From assembly GCA_016208495.1 (NCBI GenBank), contig JACQXX010000060.1:1-64000 (forward strand): a DNA stretch of 64,000 nucleotides, written 5' to 3'. The DNA comes from Acidobacteriota bacterium. Its GTDB lineage: Bacteria > Acidobacteriota > Blastocatellia > Chloracidobacteriales > Chloracidobacteriaceae. Under the pieces are notes generated by a model. It saw only the letters and a list, made by a program, of their open reading frames with translations. It had not been told where the DNA came from and did not search any database. The position numbers and the translations under genes were made by a program. Below, piece by piece: positions 7,918 through 17,364 of this stretch; position 1 is the stretch's first letter; each line of letters opens with the position of its first letter.

Positions 7918-10245
7918 ATGTCGTCTGACCACCCTTCGAACCGCACGTATTTTCTGACCTGGATTCTGGCCTTTTTCCTCCCACTGGCTATTGCCACGCT
8001 CAGTATTTTCCACATCACCACTCCGCCAGCCGTTATTCCGACAACGGCACCGCCGACTGAATTTTCAGCCGAACGGGCCATGACACATCTCTGGACCATT
8101 GCCCAGCGTCCGCATCCATCGGGATCTATCGAACACCAGAAAGTCCGTGAATATCTGGTTGCCCAGTTGCAAAACCTTGGGCTTCAAACCGAAGTCCAGG
8201 AAACAACAGCCCTGGTTGACGCCTGGGAGACAGCCGGCACGGTTCACAACATCATTGCCCGACTCCCTGGCACCAACCCAACCAAAGCCGTCATGCTGGC
8301 GGCGCATTATGATTCAGTTCCAACGGGACCCGGGGCCAGCGATGACGGCGCCGGCGTGGCGGGTATCCTTGAAGCCATTCGTGCCTTAAAAAGCAACGGC
8401 CCGCTTCGCAACGATGTCATTGTGCTTTTCACTGACTCTGAAGAACTTGGCCTGCTCGGGGCATCAGCGTTTGTGAAGGAGCACCCCTGGGCTAAAGACG
8501 TCGGCGTAGTGTTTAACTTCGAAGCACGCGGAAATCGTGGGTGTTCGTTGCTGTTTGAGACCAGCGAGCAAAACGGTTGGCTCATGGCGGAAGTAGCCAA
8601 AGCTGGGACCTATACCATTGGAAACTCTTTGTTTTATGAAGTGTATCGCCTCCTGCCAAATGACAGCGATATGACGATGTTTAAGCAAGGAGGCATGATC
8701 GGCTGCAATTTTGCTTTTTCGCAAGGAATTCTGTTTTACCATTCGGCGCTCGATCACCCGGCGTACATTGAACAGCGGAGCCTGCAACACCACGGCGGGT
8801 ATATGCTGAACCTCACCCGGCATTTTGGAACGCTTGACCTGAGTAATCCTCCACGACAGGCAAATGTGGTTTATTTCGAACTTCCCTTTGGAAAACTGAT
8901 CTGGTATTCGCAAATCTGGAATCTCATCTGGTTAGGTGGCTTGATCTTCCTGATACTGGCCGTCGGTGTGATTGGGGTGCGCAACCAGCAGCTTTCCCTG
9001 TCAGGGATGTTCCTTGGAATCCTGGCAATGGTGACAGTGTTGATCCCTCCAGCACTGGTAGTGTGGGGACTGTGGAGTTTGATCTATGCTCTTTCGGCTC
9101 ACTATCAGACATTTTCCTATTTTGAGGATGCCTATCAGCAGCACTGGTATCTCCTTGGATTTACAGCCATTACGGTCGCAATCATTTCATTTCTCTGGAT
9201 GACCGCCAGCCGAAAGGTCTCGTGGCCCAATCTGGCTTATGGGTCGCTGCTCATCTGGACTGTGCTGGCGATTATCACAACCCGATTTTTTCCAGGCGGG
9301 GCGTTTCTGTTCCTGCTCCCAACCCTGACCAGTGCCTTGAGCCTGGGAATTATCTTTTTGCGAAAGTGGGACGATTGGACCACCTGGCAACCTGGGGTGG
9401 TGTTGAGCCTGGGAATGCTTCCGGCGCTGTACTTTATGCCGCCGCTCATTTTGTGTCTGGTAGTAGCGTTGACGCTCAAACTGGCCTGGATTGCCATGAT
9501 TGTGGTTGGGCTGTTGCTTGGGGTATTGCTCCCGCAAATTGGGGTTTTACATCTGACAGTCCCGAACCGGCTTCCCTGGCTGGCACTGGGAGTGGGAATG
9601 TTGTGCCTGATTACGGGTGGTTTAAAAACCAAAATTGACCACGATCACCGCCAGCCAAATATGATTTTTTATGCCTTGAATGCTGACACCAGCCAGGCTT
9701 TCTGGGGTTCAGACCTGAGCCCGGTGGACGATTGGGAACGCCAGTTCCTTAAAGACAATCCAACCCGTCGCACGCTCCCGGATTTTTTCCGGATGAGTTC
9801 AAGTGAATTTCAGGTCAATCCGGCAACCGTGGCGCCAGTCGAACCAGCAACGGTTGAAATTGTTTCCGACGAACGCACAGCCGACTCGCGAAAAGTGCAG
9901 ATCCGGGTGCGATCTCCGCGACTGGCCGAGCGGTTGTTGTTGTATTTCGAAGAAACCGAACTTCGATCCCTGGCCGTCAATGGCAAATCTTTCCAAAAAC
10001 TCCCCAAGTTTCAGACTAAATCTGGCCTGAAGTATAACTTTGACTATGTGGCCCCACCCGCTGAGGGTATCGTGATTGATCTCGAAACTGTTGGAAACAA
10101 TCCCATCAAACTGGCGATTGTGGACCAATCCTTCCGGCTGCCACCACTTCCTGGGTTTATGTTCATCTACCGTACCGAAGAAATGATGCCCAGCATTCGA
10201 AGCCTGACCGATTCGACCTTTGTAGTGAAGACAGTGATGCTTTAG
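7918..10245 (+). CDS. Membrane-bound M28 family metallopeptidase
   Basis: A 775-residue zinc aminopeptidase-like protein. Residues 13-33 form a membrane anchor. The M28 domain follows with zinc ligands in AAHYDSV (H130), SDDGAG (D142), the catalytic SEELG (E175/E176) and a later His in HSALDHP. About eight membrane helices occupy residues 325-575, and a soluble beta-rich C-terminal domain follows. This plan (M28, multi-helix membrane region, C-terminal domain) is that of the ER metallopeptidase ERMP1/Fxna group and its bacterial relatives. The catalytic domain is predicted to face the periplasm. Its substrate is unknown. It follows a heptad repeat with no clear ribosome binding site and has no evident operon partner. 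Confidence 0.9.
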   Translation: MSSDHPSNRTYFLTWILAFFLPLAIATLSIFHITTPPAVIPTTAPPTEFSAERAMTHLWTIAQRPHPSGSIEHQKVREYLVAQLQNLGLQTEVQETTALVDAWETAGTVHNIIARLPGTNPTKAVMLAAHYDSVPTGPGASDDGAGVAGILEAIRALKSNGPLRNDVIVLFTDSEELGLLGASAFVKEHPWAKDVGVVFNFEARGNRGCSLLFETSEQNGWLMAEVAKAGTYTIGNSLFYEVYRLLPNDSDMTMFKQGGMIGCNFAFSQGILFYHSALDHPAYIEQRSLQHHGGYMLNLTRHFGTLDLSNPPRQANVVYFELPFGKLIWYSQIWNLIWLGGLIFLILAVGVIGVRNQQLSLSGMFLGILAMVTVLIPPALVVWGLWSLIYALSAHYQTFSYFEDAYQQHWYLLGFTAITVAIISFLWMTASRKVSWPNLAYGSLLIWTVLAIITTRFFPGGAFLFLLPTLTSALSLGIIFLRKWDDWTTWQPGVVLSLGMLPALYFMPPLILCLVVALTLKLAWIAMIVVGLLLGVLLPQIGVLHLTVPNRLPWLALGVGMLCLITGGLKTKIDHDHRQPNMIFYALNADTSQAFWGSDLSPVDDWERQFLKDNPTRRTLPDFFRMSSSEFQVNPATVAPVEPATVEIVSDERTADSRKVQIRVRSPRLAERLLLYFEETELRSLAVNGKSFQKLPKFQTKSGLKYNFDYVAPPAEGIVIDLETVGNNPIKLAIVDQSFRLPPLPGFMFIYRTEEMMPSIRSLTDSTFVVKTVML

Positions 10246-10420
10246 GGCTGGGTTTTGGGTTCTGGGTTCTCGAATAAGTCAGTGTGTCTCCCTGTCTCCC
10301 TTCTCTTGATTTCATCTTTTGAAACATCTAGCGGGTTTCTGCGCTGCGTAGCGGGACGTGTCAATCCAACCTTCCCCAGCCAATTCCAAATTTCGAATTA
10401 GCAGCAGAAACTACAGATTC

Positions 10421-11701
10421 ATGAACACACCTTCCGAATCGCATTTCCCTGGGCGAATCGCATTTAGATTCGTCTTTATCTATTTCATTTCCTATAATTT
10501 GCGATTTTTATTAGCTGATCTTCCGTTCATCGAACCCCTTGGCAAACACTATGAAAACACCCTGCGCATTATTGTGCCCTGGGTTGGCAAGCACATCTTG
10601 CATTTACAGAATGACATCACCGTCTTTACTCGAGGCAGCGGAGACACAACCTATGATTATGTTCTGGTGTTGTGCCTGATTGTAATTTCAGCCGGAGCAG
10701 CCTTGAGTTGGACAGTTCTTGAACGAAAACCAGTTGATTATCAAAAACTCCATCAGTGGCTGCGGGTGTATGTGCGGTACTCGCTCGCGCTGGCGATGAT
10801 TACTTATGGCGTCGTCAAAATCATTCCCGGAGGTCAGTTCCCCGCCCCAACACTTGACCGATTGTTGCAACCGTTTGGAGACGCCTCGCCGATGGGGTTG
10901 CTCTGGACATTTATGGGCGCGTCGAAGGGCTACAACATGTTCGCTGGTGCTGCGGAAATTGCGGGCGGATTGTTGCTCATCACGCCGCGCACGACTTTGC
11001 TGGGTTCGCTGGTGTGTTTCGGAGTGCTTACCAACGTTGTCATGCTCAACCTTTGTTATGACGTCCCGGTAAAGCTGTATTCCTTACATTTAGCAATGAT
11101 GTCAATATTTCTGGTGTTTCCCGACGTGCGGCGGCTGGCGGATTTGTTGCTCTTCAATCGCCCGGTTGAACCAATCGAGCATCGCCCGTTGTTTACCCAG
11201 AAACGGCTCAATGTAGCGGCACAGCTTTTTGGCATCGGGTTTATGCTGCTCTTTACTGGCTGGTCGCTGTATGACTTACACACTGAACTCCAGGCAGAAA
11301 CCAGTCCTGCCGCAAGATCACCATTTCACGGTATCTGGTTTGTTGAAGAATTTGAAGTTGATGGGCAGGTTCGTCCGCCGCTTTTGACCGATGGCGAACG
11401 CTGGCGGCGCGTCGTGTTTGATTATCCGGAATGGATGGCTATCCAGTTGGTGAATGATTCGCGCCGACGCTTTTTGTTGGACCTCAACCTGGAGAAGAAA
11501 ACGCTCACGCTCGGCAACCGGGACAATCCGGACTGGGAAGCCGTGCTGACCTTTGACCGCCCGGAATCAGAAATCCTTTTGGTAGAAGGCGATCTGGACA
11601 ACTATCATCTCCGCGCCCGGTTGCACCGCATCCCGGAGCCACAATTTTTGCTCAAGAATCGAGGCTTCCACTGGGTCACCGAGTATTCATTCAATCGCTA
11701 A
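10421..11701 (+). CDS. DoxX-family membrane protein with C-terminal soluble domain
   Basis: The frame can be opened at GTG 10358, but ATG 10421 is the better start because the upstream part has no membrane or family character. The protein has 426 residues. About six hydrophobic helices occupy residues 20-290. The DoxX-like segment (VRYSLALAMITYGVVKII and AGAAEIAGGLLLI) is typical of bacterial DoxX proteins, which are membrane proteins of uncertain redox function. The last 120 residues are soluble and beta-rich (FHGIWFVEEFEVDG). The gene stands alone between a peptidase and the large kinase cluster. The substrate or partner cannot be read from the sequence. Confidence 0.75.
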   Translation: MNTPSESHFPGRIAFRFVFIYFISYNLRFLLADLPFIEPLGKHYENTLRIIVPWVGKHILHLQNDITVFTRGSGDTTYDYVLVLCLIVISAGAALSWTVLERKPVDYQKLHQWLRVYVRYSLALAMITYGVVKIIPGGQFPAPTLDRLLQPFGDASPMGLLWTFMGASKGYNMFAGAAEIAGGLLLITPRTTLLGSLVCFGVLTNVVMLNLCYDVPVKLYSLHLAMMSIFLVFPDVRRLADLLLFNRPVEPIEHRPLFTQKRLNVAAQLFGIGFMLLFTGWSLYDLHTELQAETSPAARSPFHGIWFVEEFEVDGQVRPPLLTDGERWRRVVFDYPEWMAIQLVNDSRRRFLLDLNLEKKTLTLGNRDNPDWEAVLTFDRPESEILLVEGDLDNYHLRARLHRIPEPQFLLKNRGFHWVTEYSFNR

Positions 11702-11814
11702 AATAAAACTGAGAATGGTTGGAGATTTAGCCAGTTTGTTGGCCTCATTTTTTATTGGTTTCCGCTTCTATAAGGTAGGAATCAAAATCTCAGAAATCTG
11801 CTATAGATTTTCAG

Positions 11815-11860
11815 AATAAGAAACCACGAAACACACGAAATACACGAAAAAGAAATCCAA
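11815..11860. repeat. CACGAAA tandem repeat upstream of the kinase cluster
   Basis: Imperfect units of CACGAAA (ACCACGAAACACACGAAA and so on) lie in the 272-bp gap before the giant kinase gene. The remainder of the gap is AT-rich and probably contains the promoter of the cluster. I could not fix -35 and -10 boxes with confidence. Confidence 0.55.
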
Positions 11861-11973
11861 ATCTTTCAATGGTTTCTGAACTATGACCCCGAAAACACCA
11901 CGGAAATATTTATCTGAAAAGCTATAGCTGGCAAAAGACCTTATTCAGATCTTCCTCAGGTAAGAGGTGGCCC

Positions 11974-14900
11974 ATGTCTGTAGGCTCACGAATTCTTTTG
12001 GTGACCAGCAATCCAACACTCCCAACTGAATTGCAGCGCACCTGGCCTGAGCATACTGCAATTCAGTTTGAGTCACTCATCCCCAACTCCGCAGGATGGG
12101 CAGTATTATGTCACGGAGATCAACTTGCTGAAGTAATCATCCTTGATCAAGCCTCTTTCAGTCATCAGGACCTGGAATTCAATGAAGAGAATCTGGTTCT
12201 CAAAACCAGGGAGTTGTCAGCGCAATCCGAAGTGATTTGGCTTGGTGATGGTCAGGGGTCGCTCAAAACCCAATTCTTGCAGTCAGGTGCTTTTGCTGTT
12301 CTCTCACCTCCCCATGACTTCGAAGATCTGATTCATTATGCTCACCAAGCAATCAAACTTCATCAATTCAAACAGGATGCTCAAGAAAAGCGGATTTTAA
12401 ATACCTTACTGGACCGGGCCACACGGATTCTGAGTGGACATCAGCCAGACGAGGTTCTTGAGAGTATCTTGCAAGCAATTCAAAGCATTGGGTTTGATCG
12501 GGTTCGACTCTACACGTTTTCAGATGACAAGCAGTATCTGATCGGACAAAAACACATCGGCATGGACGATCAGTTTTTGCACTTATATCGTCGAATTGAT
12601 GACGATCTCTGTATCAACATACTGTACAAAAATAACCAGCCGCAAATCTTCAAGCGGGCAGATGGATACCCAATTGTTTTTGAACCTGATGATGGAAACC
12701 TCTCCGAGTGGGGATGCGTGCTCATGGTTTATCAGGGCAATAAGATTGGCAAAATCTCTGTTGACAATAAGTTGAGCCGCCGCCCAATCCAGAAGAAAGC
12801 GTTGGAATATGTCCAGGGCTTTGCCGAACTGGCGGCGGCGGCGTTCCAAACGATCTGCCTGGTTACCGATGTCAAAACTCGGGTTGAGAACCTCAGCCGG
12901 TTTTTGCAGGTTTCCACCACCGTTATTTCAAGCCTTGAAATGGAAAAAACGTTGACCGCCACTTGCCAATCAGCGGTTCAACTTCTGGGTGTTGACCATA
13001 GCGGCTTTGTGGTTCGTGCTCCAGACGGTACCACAGCCAGAGTGATGGCGGAGTATCCTGGTCAAAACGCAATTGGCAAAGAAATTCGAATTGCCGGAAT
13101 TCAGTTGGAAGAAGATCTGTTTCAGCAAGGTAAAGTAATCAATGTGCCGGATGTGACACAAGCTAAAGAACTTAGAAGCGTTCGGAATCTACTTCTGAGT
13201 CTCGGAGTTCAGTCATTGTTGGTTGTTCCAGTGGTGATTCGAGGCCGCGTGTTTGGTTCTTTAAGTCTTGATTCCACCAACCGAAAGCGCACATTTACCG
13301 ATCATGAAATTGACCTGTGTACGGTGTTTGCCAAACAAGTCGCGATTGCAATTGAAAATGCCCGGCTTTATGAAGAAGCCACTCAGCAAGCGAAGGAAAG
13401 TACTCGACTGCGGGCGAATGCTGAACGTCACCGACAGATGCTTGATGCATTGAATCAGAAACTTTTTTCGATTCAGGCCATTAAGGAATTACCTCGGCTT
13501 CAAAAAGAAACCGTTCGCCTTGCCGCTGAACTCCTGGGATGCAGTGCCGGCGCACTGTTTGTCAACCACCTCCATTCCAGAGAGCTTGAGCTTGTCGCGG
13601 AGTACCAGCTTGGCACACACGTGCTGCAAACCCGGTTGTCACACCAGGAAGGATTGGTTGGAGAAGTGGCCCGGCTGAGAAAAACAGCTTCCACTTCAAA
13701 CTATGCTGAGTGGCCAGAACGCGAAGCTATATTTCAATCCTTTGATTTCCAATCTGCAATGGCTATTCCGCTGATGAGGGCTGGGGAAGTCGAGGAAATC
13801 TTGTTTCTCGGCGATCAAATGCGGAAACGCGATTTCGATCCTATTGAGCAGGAAATACTAGAGCGCTTTGCAGCTCGGGCAGCAATTGAAATGGACACTT
13901 CCAAATTACTGAGCAATGAGCAGCGTATGCTCAGTTATTCAACGCTCTTCTTAAACCTCAGTACCTTTATCCTTACCTCACAGCAGCTTGATCAGATTTT
14001 ACACGCCATTTTAACCGTGATCACTGCCGGGTATGGGCTTGGTTTCAATCGTGCAGCATTGTTTTTAAAAGACGGAAACCATTTAGTTGGAAAAATGGGG
14101 ATTGGGCAATTAACTCGCGAAGAAAATCGGGAGGTTTGGGACAACCTTTCTCATCCACCAGACGCATTTCGGGCTTACCTGGATCAATTACCTACTGAAT
14201 TTGCCCAAACTTCGGTCTTTGAAATCATTGATGGCCTACAATTGCCGATTGACCTCAGTTCTGATGACTGTTTTTCACAACTTATCTCAGAAAAGATCCC
14301 GTATGCCCATCTGGTTCAAAAAGAAGAGCTTGTTCACCTTCCAAAGACTTTTATCCAACATTTGAATCCCTCGGTGGAAGCCATCATCGTACCGCTCAAA
14401 GCTCAGGGAAAAATCCTTGGGCTGATTTATGCGGATAACGAGTTCATTGCCGACCCAATTACCGAAGTTACCCGGGAACTTCTTTTGACCCTGGCTGATA
14501 CGGCAGCCCTGGCGATTCATCGAACCTTGCTCTTTCAGGAAACCGAAGAAGCGAGGCAGCAATTCCAGGACTCTTTGGTTGCCGCGATTGAAGTCAACAC
14601 CGCTCAGGACCCGGTTGATGTGCTCGGAGATGTTGTGGAGCGGATTTTATTTGCCGAACGGGCGTCTCGCGTGGATTTGTTTTTGATTGATCAAGCCACG
14701 AAGGCCGCGCATTTGTTGGTCACGGTTGGAGAAGATCGCGATGATGATTCTTTCGATGAACTGATACGCCCAGAAGGTATCTCAATCCAGGTCTTTGAAG
14801 CAGGTGTTCCACAAATTATTCCGGAGATTGAAAAAGAGCCGCCAGGCCGATTAAATCTGAACCTGCTTGGGTCAACCTCCAAAGCTGCCTTGTGTCTTCC

Positions 14901-17352
14901 TTTTTCCCTCCCAGAGCGCAGAATTGGGGTGGTGTGGATTCTGTATGATTACCCACGCTCTTTCCCAGAATATGAAGTGACGGCACTGCAACACTACATG
15001 AATCTTGCCGCGTTGATATATCAGTTTAAGCGACGGAGCCGCAGGCAGGAAGCCTTGAGACAGGTGTCAGAAGCCCTGGCGAAAGTTCAAAATCTGGCGG
15101 AAACCCGACAACAAATCATTGAAGGCGTAGAAGGCATATTTGAAGCCAGTTCGGCGGTACTCTGGTCATATAATTCAGAACAACAAGCCTTTGACCCGCA
15201 AACCTCCGTAGTGGCTGGAATTTCAGATGAACTCTGGAACAAATTACAAAAATTCCCTCCGCGCCCAGAGGGTATGACAGCGACGATCCTCCAAAGAGGC
15301 TGGGTTGGGATTTCAGTGGTTGACGAGCATCAATATCCTTCGCTGAGTCCAGATATTCAGCAGTTGTTGAAGGAGGTCCAGGCTGTCAGCTTCCAGGGAG
15401 TTGCTCTCAAGGTGGGTGAAGAGATTTTTGGTGTGCTTTATATTAACTCTGACTCAGTTCAAAGCTTTTCCGAGGAAGCTCAACAAATTGCACGCTCTTT
15501 TGCCAGTCAGGCAGCGCTGGCATTGAAGAAAGCCAGATTGATTGAAGAATTGGAAAAAATCAAACAACTGGCTCAACGCATTGCAACCGCCATGACCCAA
15601 AATATTGACTCCACCCTGGAAGCCATTGCAGCGGGTATTCAGGATACACTCCGATGCGATGCCGTTACCCTGTATCCTTATAAAGAAGACGCTGTTGGTT
15701 CACGAACCGGGCGTATCAGCCATACCCCAAAATTTATCGGTGTGCGGAATCCAGACAAATGCGCTCGTCCTTCTGAAGTGACACCAGAATCAACGCTTTC
15801 CCGGATGCTTCACGAATTACCAGCCATCTACCCCGTACCGGATGTTGAACAGGATCCCTTGTTTTATCAGCGCTTTGCCCAGGAAGAAAAAATTCTATCG
15901 TGTGTTGGTATCCGTCTGGAAGTAAATCATCGCATCGTCGGCATTTTATTTGTCAACTATCGCACTCGACATCAATTTACTGACCAGGAGGTTGAAAATA
16001 TTACATGGCTGGCCAATCTGGCGGCCATTGCCATCAGCAATGCACAACTGTTTTATGAGATTGAGCAAGAAGCCAAAATCCTGCAAGCCTTGTACGGCAC
16101 CACAGAACCAACCAGGGGCTCATTGTTGAATCGGACATTTGAGGAAATCGTCAACCAAGCCTGTGAACTCACCAATATTGAGCAGGGGATTATTTATGCG
16201 GACATCCGGCTCGTTGAAGGCGAAAAGACCATCCTCAAAGCGTTCTTTCCCGAATCTGAATTGAGTGAACCTGCGCGACGGAATGCAGTGATTGATTTGC
16301 GAGACCCCAAAATTGGAGTTACCGGTCGTGCAGTGAAAGAGAAAAAAATACAAATCGTGCCAGATGTCTCAGATGATCCTGATTATCGGGAATCTCACCC
16401 GGAAACCAGATCTGAACTGACTATCCCTATCTTTCATGCCGATACCGTGGTTGGAGTGATCAATGTTGAAAGTAACCAAGCTCATTACTTCAAACTCGAA
16501 CATTTATCAATTTTGATCATCTTGGCAGATGTAGCTGCTTTTGCCATCGAAAAAGCAGCCATGACGGAGCAGCTTATTAAAGCTGCAATGAAGGAAGAAA
16601 TCATTAAGGAAAAAGCTCGACATAATCAAATTCTCTCATTGACGTTCGGTGGAATTGCCCATGAGGTAAAGGGTCATAGCATTGCCATCAAAGACAATGT
16701 AGAAGATCTGGTCGAGCGGTTTCGAGAAGGGGAATCCGTCTCTCAACAAGAAATTCTTGAAATTCTTGATCTTACTGAACGACATGCATCATCAATGACC
16801 CACATCGTCAATGATTTTCAATGGTTTGTGCATTCACATCGAGATACAACCGATGAATTTACTGAAACCGTTGATTTGGAAGATTTGATCAAGAGCGCCA
16901 TCAAAGAAACAAAAGATCGTCTAAAAATAGAAGACCCGAATCCTTTACAGGTAAAAACAAAAACTGAAACGTCCATCATTCTTTCTTGCCGAGCTAATTT
17001 GCTTCGCCGAGCTATTATAAGCTTACTCGTAAATGCAGTGGAAGCTATTCAATCCATTAGCAAAGAGCTAAAAGATGGGGACGTTTGGGTTGAATTGGGT
17101 AAAAATCAGAATTCTACTCATTGTGTCATTTCAGTTTTTGATCGAGGTCCCGGCTTCTCTCCCTCGGAAGACCTGTTCGAACCTTTTTTTACAACCAAAG
17201 GTAGTCGGGGGCTAGGACTAGGGCTGGCTATTTGCAAGTTCATTATCGAAGCACATCGAGGAAGTATTGAAGCAGCCAAAAACGAATTGGGAGGCACAGT
17301 TTTCATGGTTACCTTACCAGTCCAACCTTTTTCTACACTCAATCAAAACTGA
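11974..17352 (+). CDS. Giant cytosolic multi-GAF histidine kinase
   Basis: A soluble sensor kinase of 1792 residues with no membrane segment or signal peptide. The first 130 residues look like a degenerate receiver: the acidic pair and conserved Lys are missing, although a VIILDQ strand remains. About eight tandem GAF domains follow (roughly residues 140-1530), joined by short coiled coils such as QVAIAIENARLYEEA. The phosphotransfer region has H1563 in GGIAHEVKGHSIAI, an unusual H-box without the normal Pro. The HATPase domain has LLVNAVEAI, DRGPGFS and GLGLGLAI. It starts after AGAGGTGGCCC. The next gene, a receiver-protease fusion, begins 12 bases after the stop and is the obvious phosphorylation target. 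The ligands of the GAF domains cannot be predicted. Confidence 0.92.
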   Translation: MSVGSRILLVTSNPTLPTELQRTWPEHTAIQFESLIPNSAGWAVLCHGDQLAEVIILDQASFSHQDLEFNEENLVLKTRELSAQSEVIWLGDGQGSLKTQFLQSGAFAVLSPPHDFEDLIHYAHQAIKLHQFKQDAQEKRILNTLLDRATRILSGHQPDEVLESILQAIQSIGFDRVRLYTFSDDKQYLIGQKHIGMDDQFLHLYRRIDDDLCINILYKNNQPQIFKRADGYPIVFEPDDGNLSEWGCVLMVYQGNKIGKISVDNKLSRRPIQKKALEYVQGFAELAAAAFQTICLVTDVKTRVENLSRFLQVSTTVISSLEMEKTLTATCQSAVQLLGVDHSGFVVRAPDGTTARVMAEYPGQNAIGKEIRIAGIQLEEDLFQQGKVINVPDVTQAKELRSVRNLLLSLGVQSLLVVPVVIRGRVFGSLSLDSTNRKRTFTDHEIDLCTVFAKQVAIAIENARLYEEATQQAKESTRLRANAERHRQMLDALNQKLFSIQAIKELPRLQKETVRLAAELLGCSAGALFVNHLHSRELELVAEYQLGTHVLQTRLSHQEGLVGEVARLRKTASTSNYAEWPEREAIFQSFDFQSAMAIPLMRAGEVEEILFLGDQMRKRDFDPIEQEILERFAARAAIEMDTSKLLSNEQRMLSYSTLFLNLSTFILTSQQLDQILHAILTVITAGYGLGFNRAALFLKDGNHLVGKMGIGQLTREENREVWDNLSHPPDAFRAYLDQLPTEFAQTSVFEIIDGLQLPIDLSSDDCFSQLISEKIPYAHLVQKEELVHLPKTFIQHLNPSVEAIIVPLKAQGKILGLIYADNEFIADPITEVTRELLLTLADTAALAIHRTLLFQETEEARQQFQDSLVAAIEVNTAQDPVDVLGDVVERILFAERASRVDLFLIDQATKAAHLLVTVGEDRDDDSFDELIRPEGISIQVFEAGVPQIIPEIEKEPPGRLNLNLLGSTSKAALCLPFSLPERRIGVVWILYDYPRSFPEYEVTALQHYMNLAALIYQFKRRSRRQEALRQVSEALAKVQNLAETRQQIIEGVEGIFEASSAVLWSYNSEQQAFDPQTSVVAGISDELWNKLQKFPPRPEGMTATILQRGWVGISVVDEHQYPSLSPDIQQLLKEVQAVSFQGVALKVGEEIFGVLYINSDSVQSFSEEAQQIARSFASQAALALKKARLIEELEKIKQLAQRIATAMTQNIDSTLEAIAAGIQDTLRCDAVTLYPYKEDAVGSRTGRISHTPKFIGVRNPDKCARPSEVTPESTLSRMLHELPAIYPVPDVEQDPLFYQRFAQEEKILSCVGIRLEVNHRIVGILFVNYRTRHQFTDQEVENITWLANLAAIAISNAQLFYEIEQEAKILQALYGTTEPTRGSLLNRTFEEIVNQACELTNIEQGIIYADIRLVEGEKTILKAFFPESELSEPARRNAVIDLRDPKIGVTGRAVKEKKIQIVPDVSDDPDYRESHPETRSELTIPIFHADTVVGVINVESNQAHYFKLEHLSILIILADVAAFAIEKAAMTEQLIKAAMKEEIIKEKARHNQILSLTFGGIAHEVKGHSIAIKDNVEDLVERFREGESVSQQEILEILDLTERHASSMTHIVNDFQWFVHSHRDTTDEFTETVDLEDLIKSAIKETKDRLKIEDPNPLQVKTKTETSIILSCRANLLRRAIISLLVNAVEAIQSISKELKDGDVWVELGKNQNSTHCVISVFDRGPGFSPSEDLFEPFFTTKGSRGLGLGLAICKFIIEAHRGSIEAAKNELGGTVFMVTLPVQPFSTLNQN

Positions 17353-17364
17353 GGAGAAAACATT

